A DNA stretch of 28,634 bases from Gammaproteobacteria bacterium (GCA_020047885.1 JAIFNF010000084.1:1-28634); one strand, 5' to 3'. Counted from the stretch's first letter, positions 9,310 through 17,512 are shown. The notes: generated from the sequence alone by a model not told the origin. Translations and numbers: made by a program.

Positions 9310-9676
9310 TGGTTTTTCATTAGCGGATCAAGTGGATACGCTGACCTTGTGGACTGATCTGTTCGGCGCTGGAGGTACGCTCAGCGATGGTCGGCCGATG
9401 GGATCACCGGTCGAAGATCACCAGCCAGCCGGCTCCAAGCCTGCCTCGAGCCCGAGTCCGGTCAGATAGCTATTCAGGTTGTGTATTTAATTGTGACGTT
9501 TCAGGGCAAAGTTGGTGATTGTTTGTTCAGTAGTTAGTCTTCATTTTTTAGAAATTGTGTCAAAAAAATAAACATTTGAATTTTTTGTGCAGGTTGCTAT
9601 GCTAAATATTGTTAGGTATCCTGCTTTAGTGAAAGTAGGCGGGATTTGAAAAAACCATTATTTAGGAGATGCGTTT
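9310..9676. other. 367-bp intergenic region with sharp composition change
   Basis: The first 160 bases are GC-rich like the preceding gene and contain a short open stretch without a good start. From about 9480 the sequence becomes strongly AT-rich (runs of T and A), leading into a candidate promoter for the lipoprotein gene. I see no RNA gene. The change marks the left edge of the AT-richer block. Confidence 0.6.
9576..9603 (+). promoter_or_regulatory. Candidate sigma70 promoter of the lipoprotein gene
   Basis: TTGAAT (9576-9581) and TATGCT (9598-9603) are separated by 16 bp in AT-rich DNA about 75 bp upstream of the lipoprotein start. Each hexamer matches four of six consensus bases, so this is a plausible but ordinary call. 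Confidence 0.4.
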
Positions 9677-10786
9677 ATGCTGTATCGCAATATTGCCCCT
9701 CGCACCATCAATCCCAAGTTAACCGCCCTGGTAGCGAGTAGTATCATGCTCGTCGGCTGTGCTACACCCCTAACGCGTGAAGAACGGATTGGTCCCGATG
9801 ATGGTTCTGATATCTGTCGCCCAAATGTAGTGGCGCTTGACTCTACCGGTAACTTCTTTGCTGAAGATATGCTCAAGGGTGCGGTTGCGGGGGCAGCAAC
9901 GGGTGGACTTCTCGCCGCACTTACAGGAGGATCGGGTAAAGATATTGCCAAGGCTGTAGCCATAGGCGGCGTTGTTGGGGCTATTGGCGGCTACTACAAA
10001 AGTCGTATGGATCAAGGTCGTGATCAGGGTGTTTTGGCGATTAGTAAAGACCTGTCCCGGGAAGGCGAAGAACTGGATAAGGCTAACACTGCAGTTAATG
10101 CACTGGTGGCTTGCCGTGTGACGCAACGTGATCAAATTCGTGTCGACTACGCAGCTAAACGGATTTCCCGGGGTGAAGCACAGGCTCGTTGGGGTAAGCT
10201 TCAGGAACAGGTTAAGCGTGATAATAATCTGATGCAGATGGTGGCTGAAAATATCGGTAAGCGTCAGGATGAATACAGATATGCCAACGATCAGGTGGTG
10301 GCAGAATTCGATATTTCCAAGTTGACACCAGCCGAACAAAAGGCTGCAAAGAAACGTATGGTTGCCAATGATAAAATGATTGATAATGATTACCAACGGG
10401 AGGTGAAAAGAATTGATAAAGACATTTCTAAAACCCGAAAAATGGGTGATAAGAAGTCTTTAGCTTCACTTGAGAAAAAGAAAGAATCACAGAGAATAGT
10501 AAAGGATCAGAAAAAAGAAGCTAATCGGAAAACTGGCGGTAATCCTAATGCCGTGCAAGTTGCGTCCAAATTCTCCTCAAACCAAAGCAAGGCCGACACT
10601 ACGGTTAATACCGCTAAAAATTATCAATCCGAGGTGGCCGTGTCGGATAATGGTTTTGAGAAAACTGAAGCGCACCTTTGGAAAGATCTTCCCAGTTATT
10701 TCTACGCAATTAATTCTCAAGGCATTCCCTTGAACATCGGATTTTCTTGGAATTGTACCCGAGATCGCTCTTTGAATTTCTCATAA
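9677..10786 (+). CDS. Putative glycine-zipper lipoprotein with charged coiled-coil region
   Basis: A 369-residue protein with a lipoprotein signal: a basic N-terminus, a hydrophobic stretch and lipobox LVGC with Cys28 as the lipidated residue. Residues 65-108 (starting MLKGAVAGAATGG and continuing through IGGVVGAIGGYY) form a Gly/Ala-rich double helical hairpin of the glycine-zipper type found in envelope proteins. Residues 120-290 are charged and helical (repeated K/E/D/R with RIDKDISKTRK and SLEKKKESQR), suggestive of coiled coil. The C-terminus contains aromatic residues (LWKDLPSYFYAINSQG). AGGAG eight bases before the ATG supports the start. It stands first in the caspase block, separated from the WD40-caspase gene by a likely terminator, so it is probably a separate transcript. 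The function is unknown; an outer-membrane anchor or scaffold is a guess. Confidence 0.75.
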   Translation: MLYRNIAPRTINPKLTALVASSIMLVGCATPLTREERIGPDDGSDICRPNVVALDSTGNFFAEDMLKGAVAGAATGGLLAALTGGSGKDIAKAVAIGGVVGAIGGYYKSRMDQGRDQGVLAISKDLSREGEELDKANTAVNALVACRVTQRDQIRVDYAAKRISRGEAQARWGKLQEQVKRDNNLMQMVAENIGKRQDEYRYANDQVVAEFDISKLTPAEQKAAKKRMVANDKMIDNDYQREVKRIDKDISKTRKMGDKKSLASLEKKKESQRIVKDQKKEANRKTGGNPNAVQVASKFSSNQSKADTTVNTAKNYQSEVAVSDNGFEKTEAHLWKDLPSYFYAINSQGIPLNIGFSWNCTRDRSLNFS

Positions 10787-10817
10787 GCGACAGATCATTC
10801 TTCTCGTAGGATAAATA

Positions 10818-10855
10818 AGAGGGGAGGAGCGAAGTAAATCACTCCTTCTCTTTTT
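10818..10855 (+). terminator. Likely intrinsic terminator after the lipoprotein gene
   Basis: GAG plus GAGGAG, interrupted by a two-base GG bulge (10819-10829), can pair with CTCCTTCTC (10842-10850) and is followed at once by five T. The stem contains one G-U pair. It lies between the lipoprotein and WD40-caspase genes. Confidence 0.5.
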
Positions 10856-10908
10856 AACAGATCATCCACACTTCGAGAATTTACTTCAAATTTAATCAGG
10901 ACTAAGCC

Positions 10909-13900
10909 ATGGATTCCCGCAATAGAGAAAAAATTAACACTTCTCAGCAATATCTAATTTTTTCCGGAAGATATTGGCTTCCTGCTGTGTTCCTTGCCGT
11001 ACTAACAATGTTTTTAAAAAGCTTGGCTAATCCTGCCCTAGCAACAGCAGAATCACCCTACTTGCGTATTGAGGCAGGTGAACACACTGCCATGATCAAC
11101 CGCATTTCATTAAACCTGGATACAACATCACTGCTTACGGTCTCCGATGATAAAACCGCTCGCTTGTGGAATTTGCCAAGTGGCGAACTTCGGGGAGTGT
11201 TGCGCGTTCCTGTTGGAGAGGGTCTCGAAGGTTCTCTTTACGCTGGCGCATTATCCCCTGATGGCAAAACTGCACTTCTTGCTGGCGCCATCACTAATGA
11301 CGAAAGCACCTTCGCTCTTTATCTTTACGATGCGGCCAGTTTGCGAATGAAAAACCGCCTTTCCAAATTGCCCTCCGAGATCCTGCACCTTGCCTACACC
11401 CCGGATGGGGCACGTTTCGCCGCTGCCTTTGGTAGCGCCCGAGGCATCATGGTTTGGGATAGTTCTTCTGGCAAGAAAGTGGCTGAAGATTTCAAATATG
11501 GTTCTTCCTGCAACTGGATTACCTTTGCCAATGACGGACGCATGGCCACCAGTAGCGATGACGGGTTTATTCGTATTTACGACTCCCAAATCCAGCTTGT
11601 CCATCAAGTAAAAGGGCATGGTGGAGAGCAACCTTACGGCCTGGCCTTTTCCGAGGATGGTCGCCTTCTCGCGGTGGGCTACAAAGATAAAATCAAGGTA
11701 AATATCGTCGATACCACCAATGGCAGGGTTGTAAAAAGTCCCAGTATCGATGGATTAGCGGGAGAAAATCTTTCCTCGGTCGCTTGGTCAAGCGGAGATT
11801 TATTAGCCGCGGGTGGTGCGGGCAAGGGCGATAAACGTATGATCCGACGTTGGCCGCAAAATGGCGGAAAACCGGTAGATGTGCCGGTCGCGGAAAATAC
11901 GATTACCAGTTTGGCTACCTTGCCAGATGGCGCATTGCTTTACGCCACTGCCGAACCTTCTTGGGGAATCAGTACTCCCGATGGGCGCTCCCTGGTGCGT
12001 CATGACACACCGGTCACCGACTTCCGCAACATTTTTCGCCAGCGCTTCGCCCTTTCTGCCGATGGCTTGACGGTCGAGTGGCAGCTCAATTCCAAACGGG
12101 CAGCCCGCTTCAACTTGTCTCAGCAGGAACTGACAATTAATCCCCCTCGCGATGCCGAATTGACCCCGCCAATGATTCATGACGCCCTTTTGCCTGTTGA
12201 GCAATGGGAAGGTAGCACAACACCGATTTTCAAAAAAACTCCTATTACCCTGGGTCGTAACGAGATATCCCGCAGTTTGGCTATTGCCCCCGATCATAGT
12301 GGATTCGTTTTGGGAACTGATCATTACATTCGCTGGTTTGACGCTCAGGGTGCCGAACAGGTTAAAGTGGATGTGCCAGCGGCAGTTTATGGGGTCAATC
12401 TATCCCGGGATGGCCGCTATTTGGTGGCCGCTCTCGCCGATGGCGCTTTGCATTGGTATCGGCTGCACCCGGCTGAAACGAGCCGTCAGGCCAGCATTGA
12501 GGAATATGCTGGCCTTTTTCTCAGCGTTGACGGGGTGCGTTGGATCGCATGGACGAAAGAAGGTTTCTTTGCTCACTCTATGAATGGCGGAAAAAATCTG
12601 GCGGGCTATCACCTCAATCGGGGCAGTAATAAAACTCCAGAATGGATCGATTTCGGCCAACTCTATCAAAGCTTCTATTCGCCATCGCTGTTAAGCCGTA
12701 AGATGATTGGGGGTCACGAAGCTGCGTTGCAAGCCCAATTTGCCCAAGCACAGGAGGTGATTAAAGGGCTTTTTGCTGCGCCAGTCCCAGAGGTGGAATG
12801 GGTCGAATACTGTTTACTGGATAAAGCTGATATGGTCACCCGCGCTTTCCGTCGAGTGGAACCTGCTCCGGTTACGACCTCCACAACTGCTATCGTACCT
12901 ACAACAGCCGCATCAATCGGTACGGGTTCCTGTGTTCCCATCGGAAAAAGCACCACCCGCGCCTTTTCTCGGGCGCAGCAATCCATCCCCACGACTGCTG
13001 CTCCAGCGACAACCGCTGCCACTGCTAATGAAGTCAAGCCAGAGGAACCGGTGCTTCAAACAAACGATTTGCCCGCTGGTAAAAGACTGGTACGCTTGCG
13101 CTTCAAACTCAAGGAACGGAATGGGGGCATGAGCGAGATTCAACTGCTGCGCAATGGTATTGTCGTGGAAAATGCTAATGCCAAAACACGGGGCTTTTCA
13201 CGAGCGACTACGCCACCCGTTGCGAATAACGCAGCCACTCCTGCTAAAGAGAATATGACCAAGGAGGGTGAAATCATTCTTGAGCGGGATTTAGAACTGG
13301 ACGAGGGAACTAACCGTCTGCAAGTGCGGGCTTATGATGGCCATAATAGAGCAAACGGTAAAAGCACCCTTGTAGAACTAGTGGTTCCAGCCGTGACTGT
13401 TCCGACTGAAATGGCAACACGGAGCCAAAAACCTACACTGCATATCTTGTCAGTGGGAGTAGATAAATACCGTGAAGCTGGAGTTGTTTTACGTTTCGCG
13501 GTCAAAGATGCCCAGGATGTCGCTGCACTGTTAGAGAAAAATATGAGTTTAGACGACTTTGGAAAAGTCTCTATTTCGCGCTTGTATGATGAACAGGCCA
13601 CTCGACCTGAAATTGAAAAGGCTTTCGATAAAATTGCCAGTCAAATTATCTCTCGGGATGATGTTGTGGTTGTCTATATGGCCGGACACGGAATGAATAA
13701 TAACAACACTTATTACTTTATTCCGCAGAATTCCCTGACCCATGATTATGTAGAGACATCCATTTCCCAGACGTTGCTTGGCGAAAAATTGGCAAAGATT
13801 TCCGACAAGGCTAACAATGTTCTCATTTTCCTCGACTCTTGTCATTCGGGGGCCTATGACGTGAGAAGTGGTGACTTAGATCAACAATCTGAATCACTTT

Positions 13901-14223
13901 CCAAGGCGCGAGAAAGTTTTGGCGAGTTACTCATGATTGCTGCTGCCGGCGCTGGGGAAGAATCCGCCGATGAGTATGTTACAGCGGATAATAAACGCAC
14001 AGGTAACGGTCTTTTTGGCTATGCCGTGCTTACTGGCTTGAAGGGAGATGCAGCGGGTCGTCGTGACAAAAAGGTCACCGCGCTCCAAATAGCCAGTTTC
14101 GTTTATAATGAAATTATGGATATCCGCAAACAAAACCCCAAATATACCCAGCGCCCGGCGGCAATCCCCCGTGGCAATGATTTGACTCGGTTGGCATTTC
14201 CTTTGACTGCCATCAAAGAGTGA
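10909..14223 (+). CDS. Secreted WD40-repeat caspase-like protease (peptidase C14)
   Basis: A 1104-residue protein in three parts. Residues 1-45 are a signal peptide (hydrophobic core about 22-40, cleavage likely after NPALA). Residues about 55-560 hold WD40-type beta-propeller repeats (for example DDKTARLWNLPSGE, GIMVWDSSSGK, GFIRIYDSQ). A linker and a small beta domain follow (about 724-830, IQLLRNGIVVEN...GTNRLQVRAYDG). Residues about 841-1100 are a C14 caspase domain with the catalytic dyad His927 (YMAGHGMN) and Cys978 (FLDSCHSG). The dyad is intact, so protease activity is expected; bacterial caspase-like enzymes usually cut after Arg or Lys. Odd features are Thr/Ala-rich inserts carrying TRAFRRVE (644-651), TRAFSRAQ (683-690) and KTRGFSRAT (759-767), the last inside the beta domain. 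The next caspase gene follows after 52 bp without a terminator, suggesting an operon. Function inferred: envelope sensor-protease. Confidence 0.9.
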   Translation: MDSRNREKINTSQQYLIFSGRYWLPAVFLAVLTMFLKSLANPALATAESPYLRIEAGEHTAMINRISLNLDTTSLLTVSDDKTARLWNLPSGELRGVLRVPVGEGLEGSLYAGALSPDGKTALLAGAITNDESTFALYLYDAASLRMKNRLSKLPSEILHLAYTPDGARFAAAFGSARGIMVWDSSSGKKVAEDFKYGSSCNWITFANDGRMATSSDDGFIRIYDSQIQLVHQVKGHGGEQPYGLAFSEDGRLLAVGYKDKIKVNIVDTTNGRVVKSPSIDGLAGENLSSVAWSSGDLLAAGGAGKGDKRMIRRWPQNGGKPVDVPVAENTITSLATLPDGALLYATAEPSWGISTPDGRSLVRHDTPVTDFRNIFRQRFALSADGLTVEWQLNSKRAARFNLSQQELTINPPRDAELTPPMIHDALLPVEQWEGSTTPIFKKTPITLGRNEISRSLAIAPDHSGFVLGTDHYIRWFDAQGAEQVKVDVPAAVYGVNLSRDGRYLVAALADGALHWYRLHPAETSRQASIEEYAGLFLSVDGVRWIAWTKEGFFAHSMNGGKNLAGYHLNRGSNKTPEWIDFGQLYQSFYSPSLLSRKMIGGHEAALQAQFAQAQEVIKGLFAAPVPEVEWVEYCLLDKADMVTRAFRRVEPAPVTTSTTAIVPTTAASIGTGSCVPIGKSTTRAFSRAQQSIPTTAAPATTAATANEVKPEEPVLQTNDLPAGKRLVRLRFKLKERNGGMSEIQLLRNGIVVENANAKTRGFSRATTPPVANNAATPAKENMTKEGEIILERDLELDEGTNRLQVRAYDGHNRANGKSTLVELVVPAVTVPTEMATRSQKPTLHILSVGVDKYREAGVVLRFAVKDAQDVAALLEKNMSLDDFGKVSISRLYDEQATRPEIEKAFDKIASQIISRDDVVVVYMAGHGMNNNNTYYFIPQNSLTHDYVETSISQTLLGEKLAKISDKANNVLIFLDSCHSGAYDVRSGDLDQQSESLSKARESFGELLMIAAAGAGEESADEYVTADNKRTGNGLFGYAVLTGLKGDAAGRRDKKVTALQIASFVYNEIMDIRKQNPKYTQRPAAIPRGNDLTRLAFPLTAIKE

Positions 14224-14275
14224 ATTTATTGCGGTGTGACATAACTACATAATAATTTTGATTAAGGAGAGCCTC

Positions 14276-16033
14276 ATGAAAAAAAACTATTTCTTTGGTT
14301 TTTTGAGCACACATCACTTGTCTGGATTGGGAAAGGCTTGTCTCTTTGGGTTGTGCATTCTAAGCATATCCACCCCAGCTAGCGCCACTGATGTCTATGG
14401 TCTGGTCATCGGTGTTGATGATTACCAGAATTGGCCAACATTGGATGGAGCGGTAAACGACTCTCAGGATGTTGCCGATGCACTGAATAAAATCGGCGCT
14501 AAGCAAGTCATTGTGCTGCAAAATAAAGCAGCAGATCGGGATACTGTTTTCAGTAAGTGGAAATCTCTCACTGCTCAAGCCAAGAAGGACGATATTCTCG
14601 TCTTCGCCTATGCCGGTCATGGTTCTCAGGAACCGGAACATGCGGCAAATTCAGAAGCTGATGGCCGAGATGAAAACTTTATTCTGGCGGATTTTGCTGA
14701 AAAGGATCGATCCAGTTACCAGCGTATTGTTGACGATGAAATCAATAATTTGTTTCGGGAAACCCCGGGTTTGAAAATTTTATTCGTTGCTGATTCTTGC
14801 CATTCCGGAACTATGACCCGTGCTTTTGCTGCACCGAAAAAATTCAAAAGACGTTCGATTCCCCCGATTAATATCCAGAATGATGCTCTCACTGTACTTT
14901 ATGGTAAAAGTCGCGGAGAAAAAAGCGTTAGTGACAGCACTGGCAAACAAGGAGGCACGGACAGTGAGGTTGCCACCAATGTTTTCGGTTTTAGTGGCGT
15001 TCCTGATCACGAAGAAGTCGAAGAGATCATCGATCCTGATACCAAAAAACCCCGTGGCGCCCTGAGTATGGCGTTCGCTAAGGTCTTGCGTTTCGTTGCC
15101 AGCAACAACGAGCAAGGGATTTCCAAGGAAAGGCTTCAGCTCCTTATCACAGAAAATGTTCGAATGATCACCGAAGGACGGCAGGCATTACAGGTTGCTG
15201 GCAGTATCGATTTTTCCATCCCGATTAATGCCAAGCTACCGCCTGCTAATACAACGGATAAAAAACCGTCAACCGATGACAAAGTAGCGCCATCTACACC
15301 GACCCAACAGCCAATAAATTTTACGGTATTCGTCGACAATATTCCCGAGGCAGTTACTGAAAATCAATGGCAACCTGTTCTCGCTCAGGCGAAAACCACC
15401 CATGACAGGCAAACTGCTAACGCTATTTGGGATATAGGTAGAGAGAGAATATTCTCCCAACTTGGCGATTTAGTTTATGATGGCCGTCAACCGAAGGTTC
15501 AAGAAACCAGAGCTTTCTCTCGAGCGCAGAATAAAACACCGGCTCCATCTGGTGGTGTTGAAATCGCTTACGCCACTAAAGTGTTCGATAAATTGATTGC
15601 GGTCGAGCGTATTAAAAAACGTAGTGAGACAGTTAGTCCGACTATGGTGTTGAAACCGAATGATCAACTCCATCGTGTCGGTGAGCCGGTGACCTTGGAA
15701 ACCAGTAATCAGCAATATCCTTATTTAACCCTCTTCAATGTTGCATCCGATGGTACTATCAACAACCTCTATCCCCTAAAAGAGGGAAGCATCAACGATC
15801 CATTGGAGGTTCCAGTTGATAAGTCCTACGCATTGTCTTTTAACGTGGAACCACCGTATGGCAGCGATCATTTTGTAGTGCTTTTCAGCGAGAAGCCCCT
15901 AACTGGGTTGCATAAGGAACTGCAAGGCATGAACGGCGGCCAAAATGTCAATCAAATTGAAGCCGCATTGGATCGTCATCTGCAAGGAATCAAGCACCAG
16001 ATTGGCATACATGGCGTTTTTACTGGATCATGA
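14276..16033 (+). CDS. Secreted caspase-like protease with DUF4384-like C-terminal domain
   Basis: A 585-residue protein. Residues 1-38 are a signal peptide ending ASA. Residues 39-320 are a caspase domain (VYGLVIGVDDYQNWPTLDGA) with His115 (FAYAGHGSQ) and Cys175 (VADSCHSGTMTRA). A long insert between the catalytic region and the last helices (about 190-260, with KKFKRR and GRDEN upstream) resembles that of other bacterial caspases. A low-complexity Pro/Thr/Lys linker (320-345) follows, then a helical region, the motif ETRAFSRAQ (410-418) in another linker, and a C-terminal domain (about 455-545, RVGEPVTLETSNQQYPYLTLFNVASDG...NLYP, here abbreviated) like DUF4384, which often accompanies bacterial caspases. 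AAGGAG six bases before ATG 14276 fixes this start over the in-frame TTG at 14258. It probably forms an operon with the preceding caspase and the following small gene. Confidence 0.9.
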   Translation: MKKNYFFGFLSTHHLSGLGKACLFGLCILSISTPASATDVYGLVIGVDDYQNWPTLDGAVNDSQDVADALNKIGAKQVIVLQNKAADRDTVFSKWKSLTAQAKKDDILVFAYAGHGSQEPEHAANSEADGRDENFILADFAEKDRSSYQRIVDDEINNLFRETPGLKILFVADSCHSGTMTRAFAAPKKFKRRSIPPINIQNDALTVLYGKSRGEKSVSDSTGKQGGTDSEVATNVFGFSGVPDHEEVEEIIDPDTKKPRGALSMAFAKVLRFVASNNEQGISKERLQLLITENVRMITEGRQALQVAGSIDFSIPINAKLPPANTTDKKPSTDDKVAPSTPTQQPINFTVFVDNIPEAVTENQWQPVLAQAKTTHDRQTANAIWDIGRERIFSQLGDLVYDGRQPKVQETRAFSRAQNKTPAPSGGVEIAYATKVFDKLIAVERIKKRSETVSPTMVLKPNDQLHRVGEPVTLETSNQQYPYLTLFNVASDGTINNLYPLKEGSINDPLEVPVDKSYALSFNVEPPYGSDHFVVLFSEKPLTGLHKELQGMNGGQNVNQIEAALDRHLQGIKHQIGIHGVFTGS

Positions 16034-16106
16034 TCCTAATCCAGTGATGGTTTTTGTTTGTAGTCTATTCGTTGCCCACGTCGTTTTGTAAAGAGGAAAT
16101 CAACTC

Positions 16107-16844
16107 ATGAAGAAAACAAGGCTTTTTGTTGGGACTTTGATCTTTGCTGGTAGTTTGGCTGCTGTTTATGCGGCTGACCCGCCAAAACTTGCGACTGACG
16201 CTGTTGGTAAGGACAGCGGTCTTATGAGTAAAAAAGGGCAGGAGTCTCCAAATGATGCGGGCTTGAAGGAATTTGCCATGGCTCAGCAACTGGTTCGTTA
16301 CGGCATCTCACGCAATGACCCGCTGTTTTTAATTTCAGCCGCCAAGATTATGAAGCAAAACCCTCCGAAAACCGAAGCGCGTTCTAAAACAACTGAGGGG
16401 GGCGATGCTGCGGATGATGAAAAGGCAAAAACTGACGAAGATTTATCAACCCCAGAAAATGTGCTTGCCAAGGCAAAAGAGATGGCCAGTGGCAAGCCAG
16501 AGACACTCGCGATGGTGGATAGTGTTGCTTCCTACACTCCACCTAAAACTAGGGGCCGCGTCGGTGGACCTGGAAAAACTCACGATCGAGTCAGGAGAGG
16601 AGGTGTAGATCTCTATTCATTACGGTTTGTAGGCGGGCAATTAGCACAAGTTGCAGTCATTGGCGATGGCGATACTGACTTGGACTGTGCTGTTATTGAC
16701 CAACACCGCAATGTGGTCGTCACCGACACTGATTATTCCGACGAGTGCGCTCTATCCTGGACTCCGGATGAAACTGCCAATTTCGTTGTTGTTATCAAAA
16801 ACCAAGGTCGTGTTTCCAACCGCTACGTCCTGTTGACAAACTAA
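16107..16844 (+). CDS. Secreted protein: helical domain plus PPC-like beta domain
   Basis: A 245-residue protein with a signal peptide (1-22, ending VYA). Residues 47-90 (SPNDAGLKEFAMAQQLVRYG, then NDPLFLISAAKIM) and 117-142 are helical and homologous to the next gene. A charged linker (88-115, many E/D/K) separates them. KTRG (147-150) opens a basic Gly/Arg linker (RVGGPGKTHDRVRRGG). Residues 167-245 (YSLRFVGGQLAQVAVIGDGD, then DLDCAVIDQHRN and ALSWTPDETANFVVVIKNQG) look like a bacterial pre-peptidase C-terminal (PPC) beta-sandwich; Cys194 and Cys214 could form a disulfide. Start supported by AGAGG ten bases upstream. It follows the second caspase by 73 bp. It is a candidate substrate or partner of the caspases; no enzymatic motif is visible. 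Confidence 0.75.
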   Translation: MKKTRLFVGTLIFAGSLAAVYAADPPKLATDAVGKDSGLMSKKGQESPNDAGLKEFAMAQQLVRYGISRNDPLFLISAAKIMKQNPPKTEARSKTTEGGDAADDEKAKTDEDLSTPENVLAKAKEMASGKPETLAMVDSVASYTPPKTRGRVGGPGKTHDRVRRGGVDLYSLRFVGGQLAQVAVIGDGDTDLDCAVIDQHRNVVVTDTDYSDECALSWTPDETANFVVVIKNQGRVSNRYVLLTN

Positions 16845-16850
16845 TCGCCA

Positions 16851-16884
16851 CTCCTGCAAAATACAGGAGATACGCAGGTTTTTA
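16851..16884 (+). terminator. Stem-loop after the PPC-domain gene, possible terminator
   Basis: CTCCTG (16851-16856) and CAGGAG (16864-16869) form a 6-bp stem with a 7-base loop, with a short T run ten bases further on (16880-16883). The gap between stem and T run makes this a weak terminator call. Confidence 0.3.
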
Positions 16885-16889
16885 GACAG

Positions 16890-16922
16890 TTGGTGCGCTC
16901 CACATAGACTCTATACTATGTG
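16890..16922 (+). promoter_or_regulatory. Candidate promoter with overlapping dyad, upstream of the second small secreted protein
   Basis: TTGGTG (16890-16895) and TATACT (16912-16917) are spaced by 16 bp. A perfect 7-bp inverted repeat, CACATAG (16901-16907) and CTATGTG (16916-16922), overlaps the -10 element and could be an operator. The start codon is 50 bp downstream. This suggests separate control of the last gene of the block. Confidence 0.4.
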
Positions 16923-16972
16923 TCCTGTTAAACTCGAATTAACCCAGTCATGTCAAACGAGAGGAGTAGATT

Positions 16973-17446
16973 ATGAAAGTCGCACTCAGGCAATTTTTTG
17001 TGCTGGTTGCCACCATCCTTATTCTGCCGGCTGCCGTTAATTTGGCCGTCGCTGGTGAAAATAGCCCCAACGATAATGCGAAGACTGAAATTGATACCGA
17101 TCAGGCAGCAGGATGGGCCAAATTCGCCAGCGAAATCGCACAATATGGCAAAGCTCAGCAGGATCCCATCGCTTTGATCTCTGCGGCTCGTATGCTGAAG
17201 GAAAGCCGCATTAAGGAGGTCATTACCATTGCCGATAAGGCGTCCGATAATGCGTCTACCGCACCCGCTTCGACCCGGCCAGCCGCTGATGCCATAAAGG
17301 AATGGTTGGACGAGGCACGCAAGATTGCTGAGACATCGGATAAAAACAAAACCGAGATCTTGGCTCTTGCTGATGAAGTGGGCAAAAAGACTAGGGGTTA
17401 CTATACCCGGCATTATTACTACCGTTACCACCCAACGTGTCACTAG
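16973..17446 (+). CDS. Small secreted protein, paralog of the preceding gene without the PPC domain
   Basis: A 157-residue protein with a signal peptide (1-27, hydrophobic FFVLVATILILPAAVNLAVA). After SPND (31-34) the helical segment WAKFASEIAQYGKAQQDPIA with LISAARMLKES (48-78) aligns with residues 55-85 of the previous protein, and LDEARKIAETSDKNKTEILA (112-131) aligns with its second helix. KKTRG (138-142) stands where the other protein has PKTRG, but here the chain ends soon after in a basic aromatic tail, YYTRHYYYRYHPTCH, instead of a beta domain. GAGGAG six bases upstream of the ATG supports the start. It has its own candidate promoter. The function is unknown; shared ancestry with its neighbour and shared KTRG motif tie it to the caspase locus. 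Confidence 0.72.
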   Translation: MKVALRQFFVLVATILILPAAVNLAVAGENSPNDNAKTEIDTDQAAGWAKFASEIAQYGKAQQDPIALISAARMLKESRIKEVITIADKASDNASTAPASTRPAADAIKEWLDEARKIAETSDKNKTEILALADEVGKKTRGYYTRHYYYRYHPTCH

Positions 17447-17512
17447 CAACCTTGTTTTATGTAAGTTTCAATTCGTTGAAACGAGTTTTACAAGGGATCC
17501 TCTGAGACGACT

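Noticed and set aside
9230..9469. Open frame running past the CorA-like stop, as a possible frameshifted C-terminal extension
   Set aside because: It has no recognisable family or start, and the CorA-like protein already ends normally after TM2 and a basic tail.
14810..14850. TRAFAAPKKFKRR after the second caspase catalytic cysteine as another copy of the TRAFSRA motif
   Set aside because: SCHSGTMTR is a common continuation of the catalytic motif in this protease family, so the match is probably family sequence rather than a linker motif, although the following KRR could still be a cleavage site.
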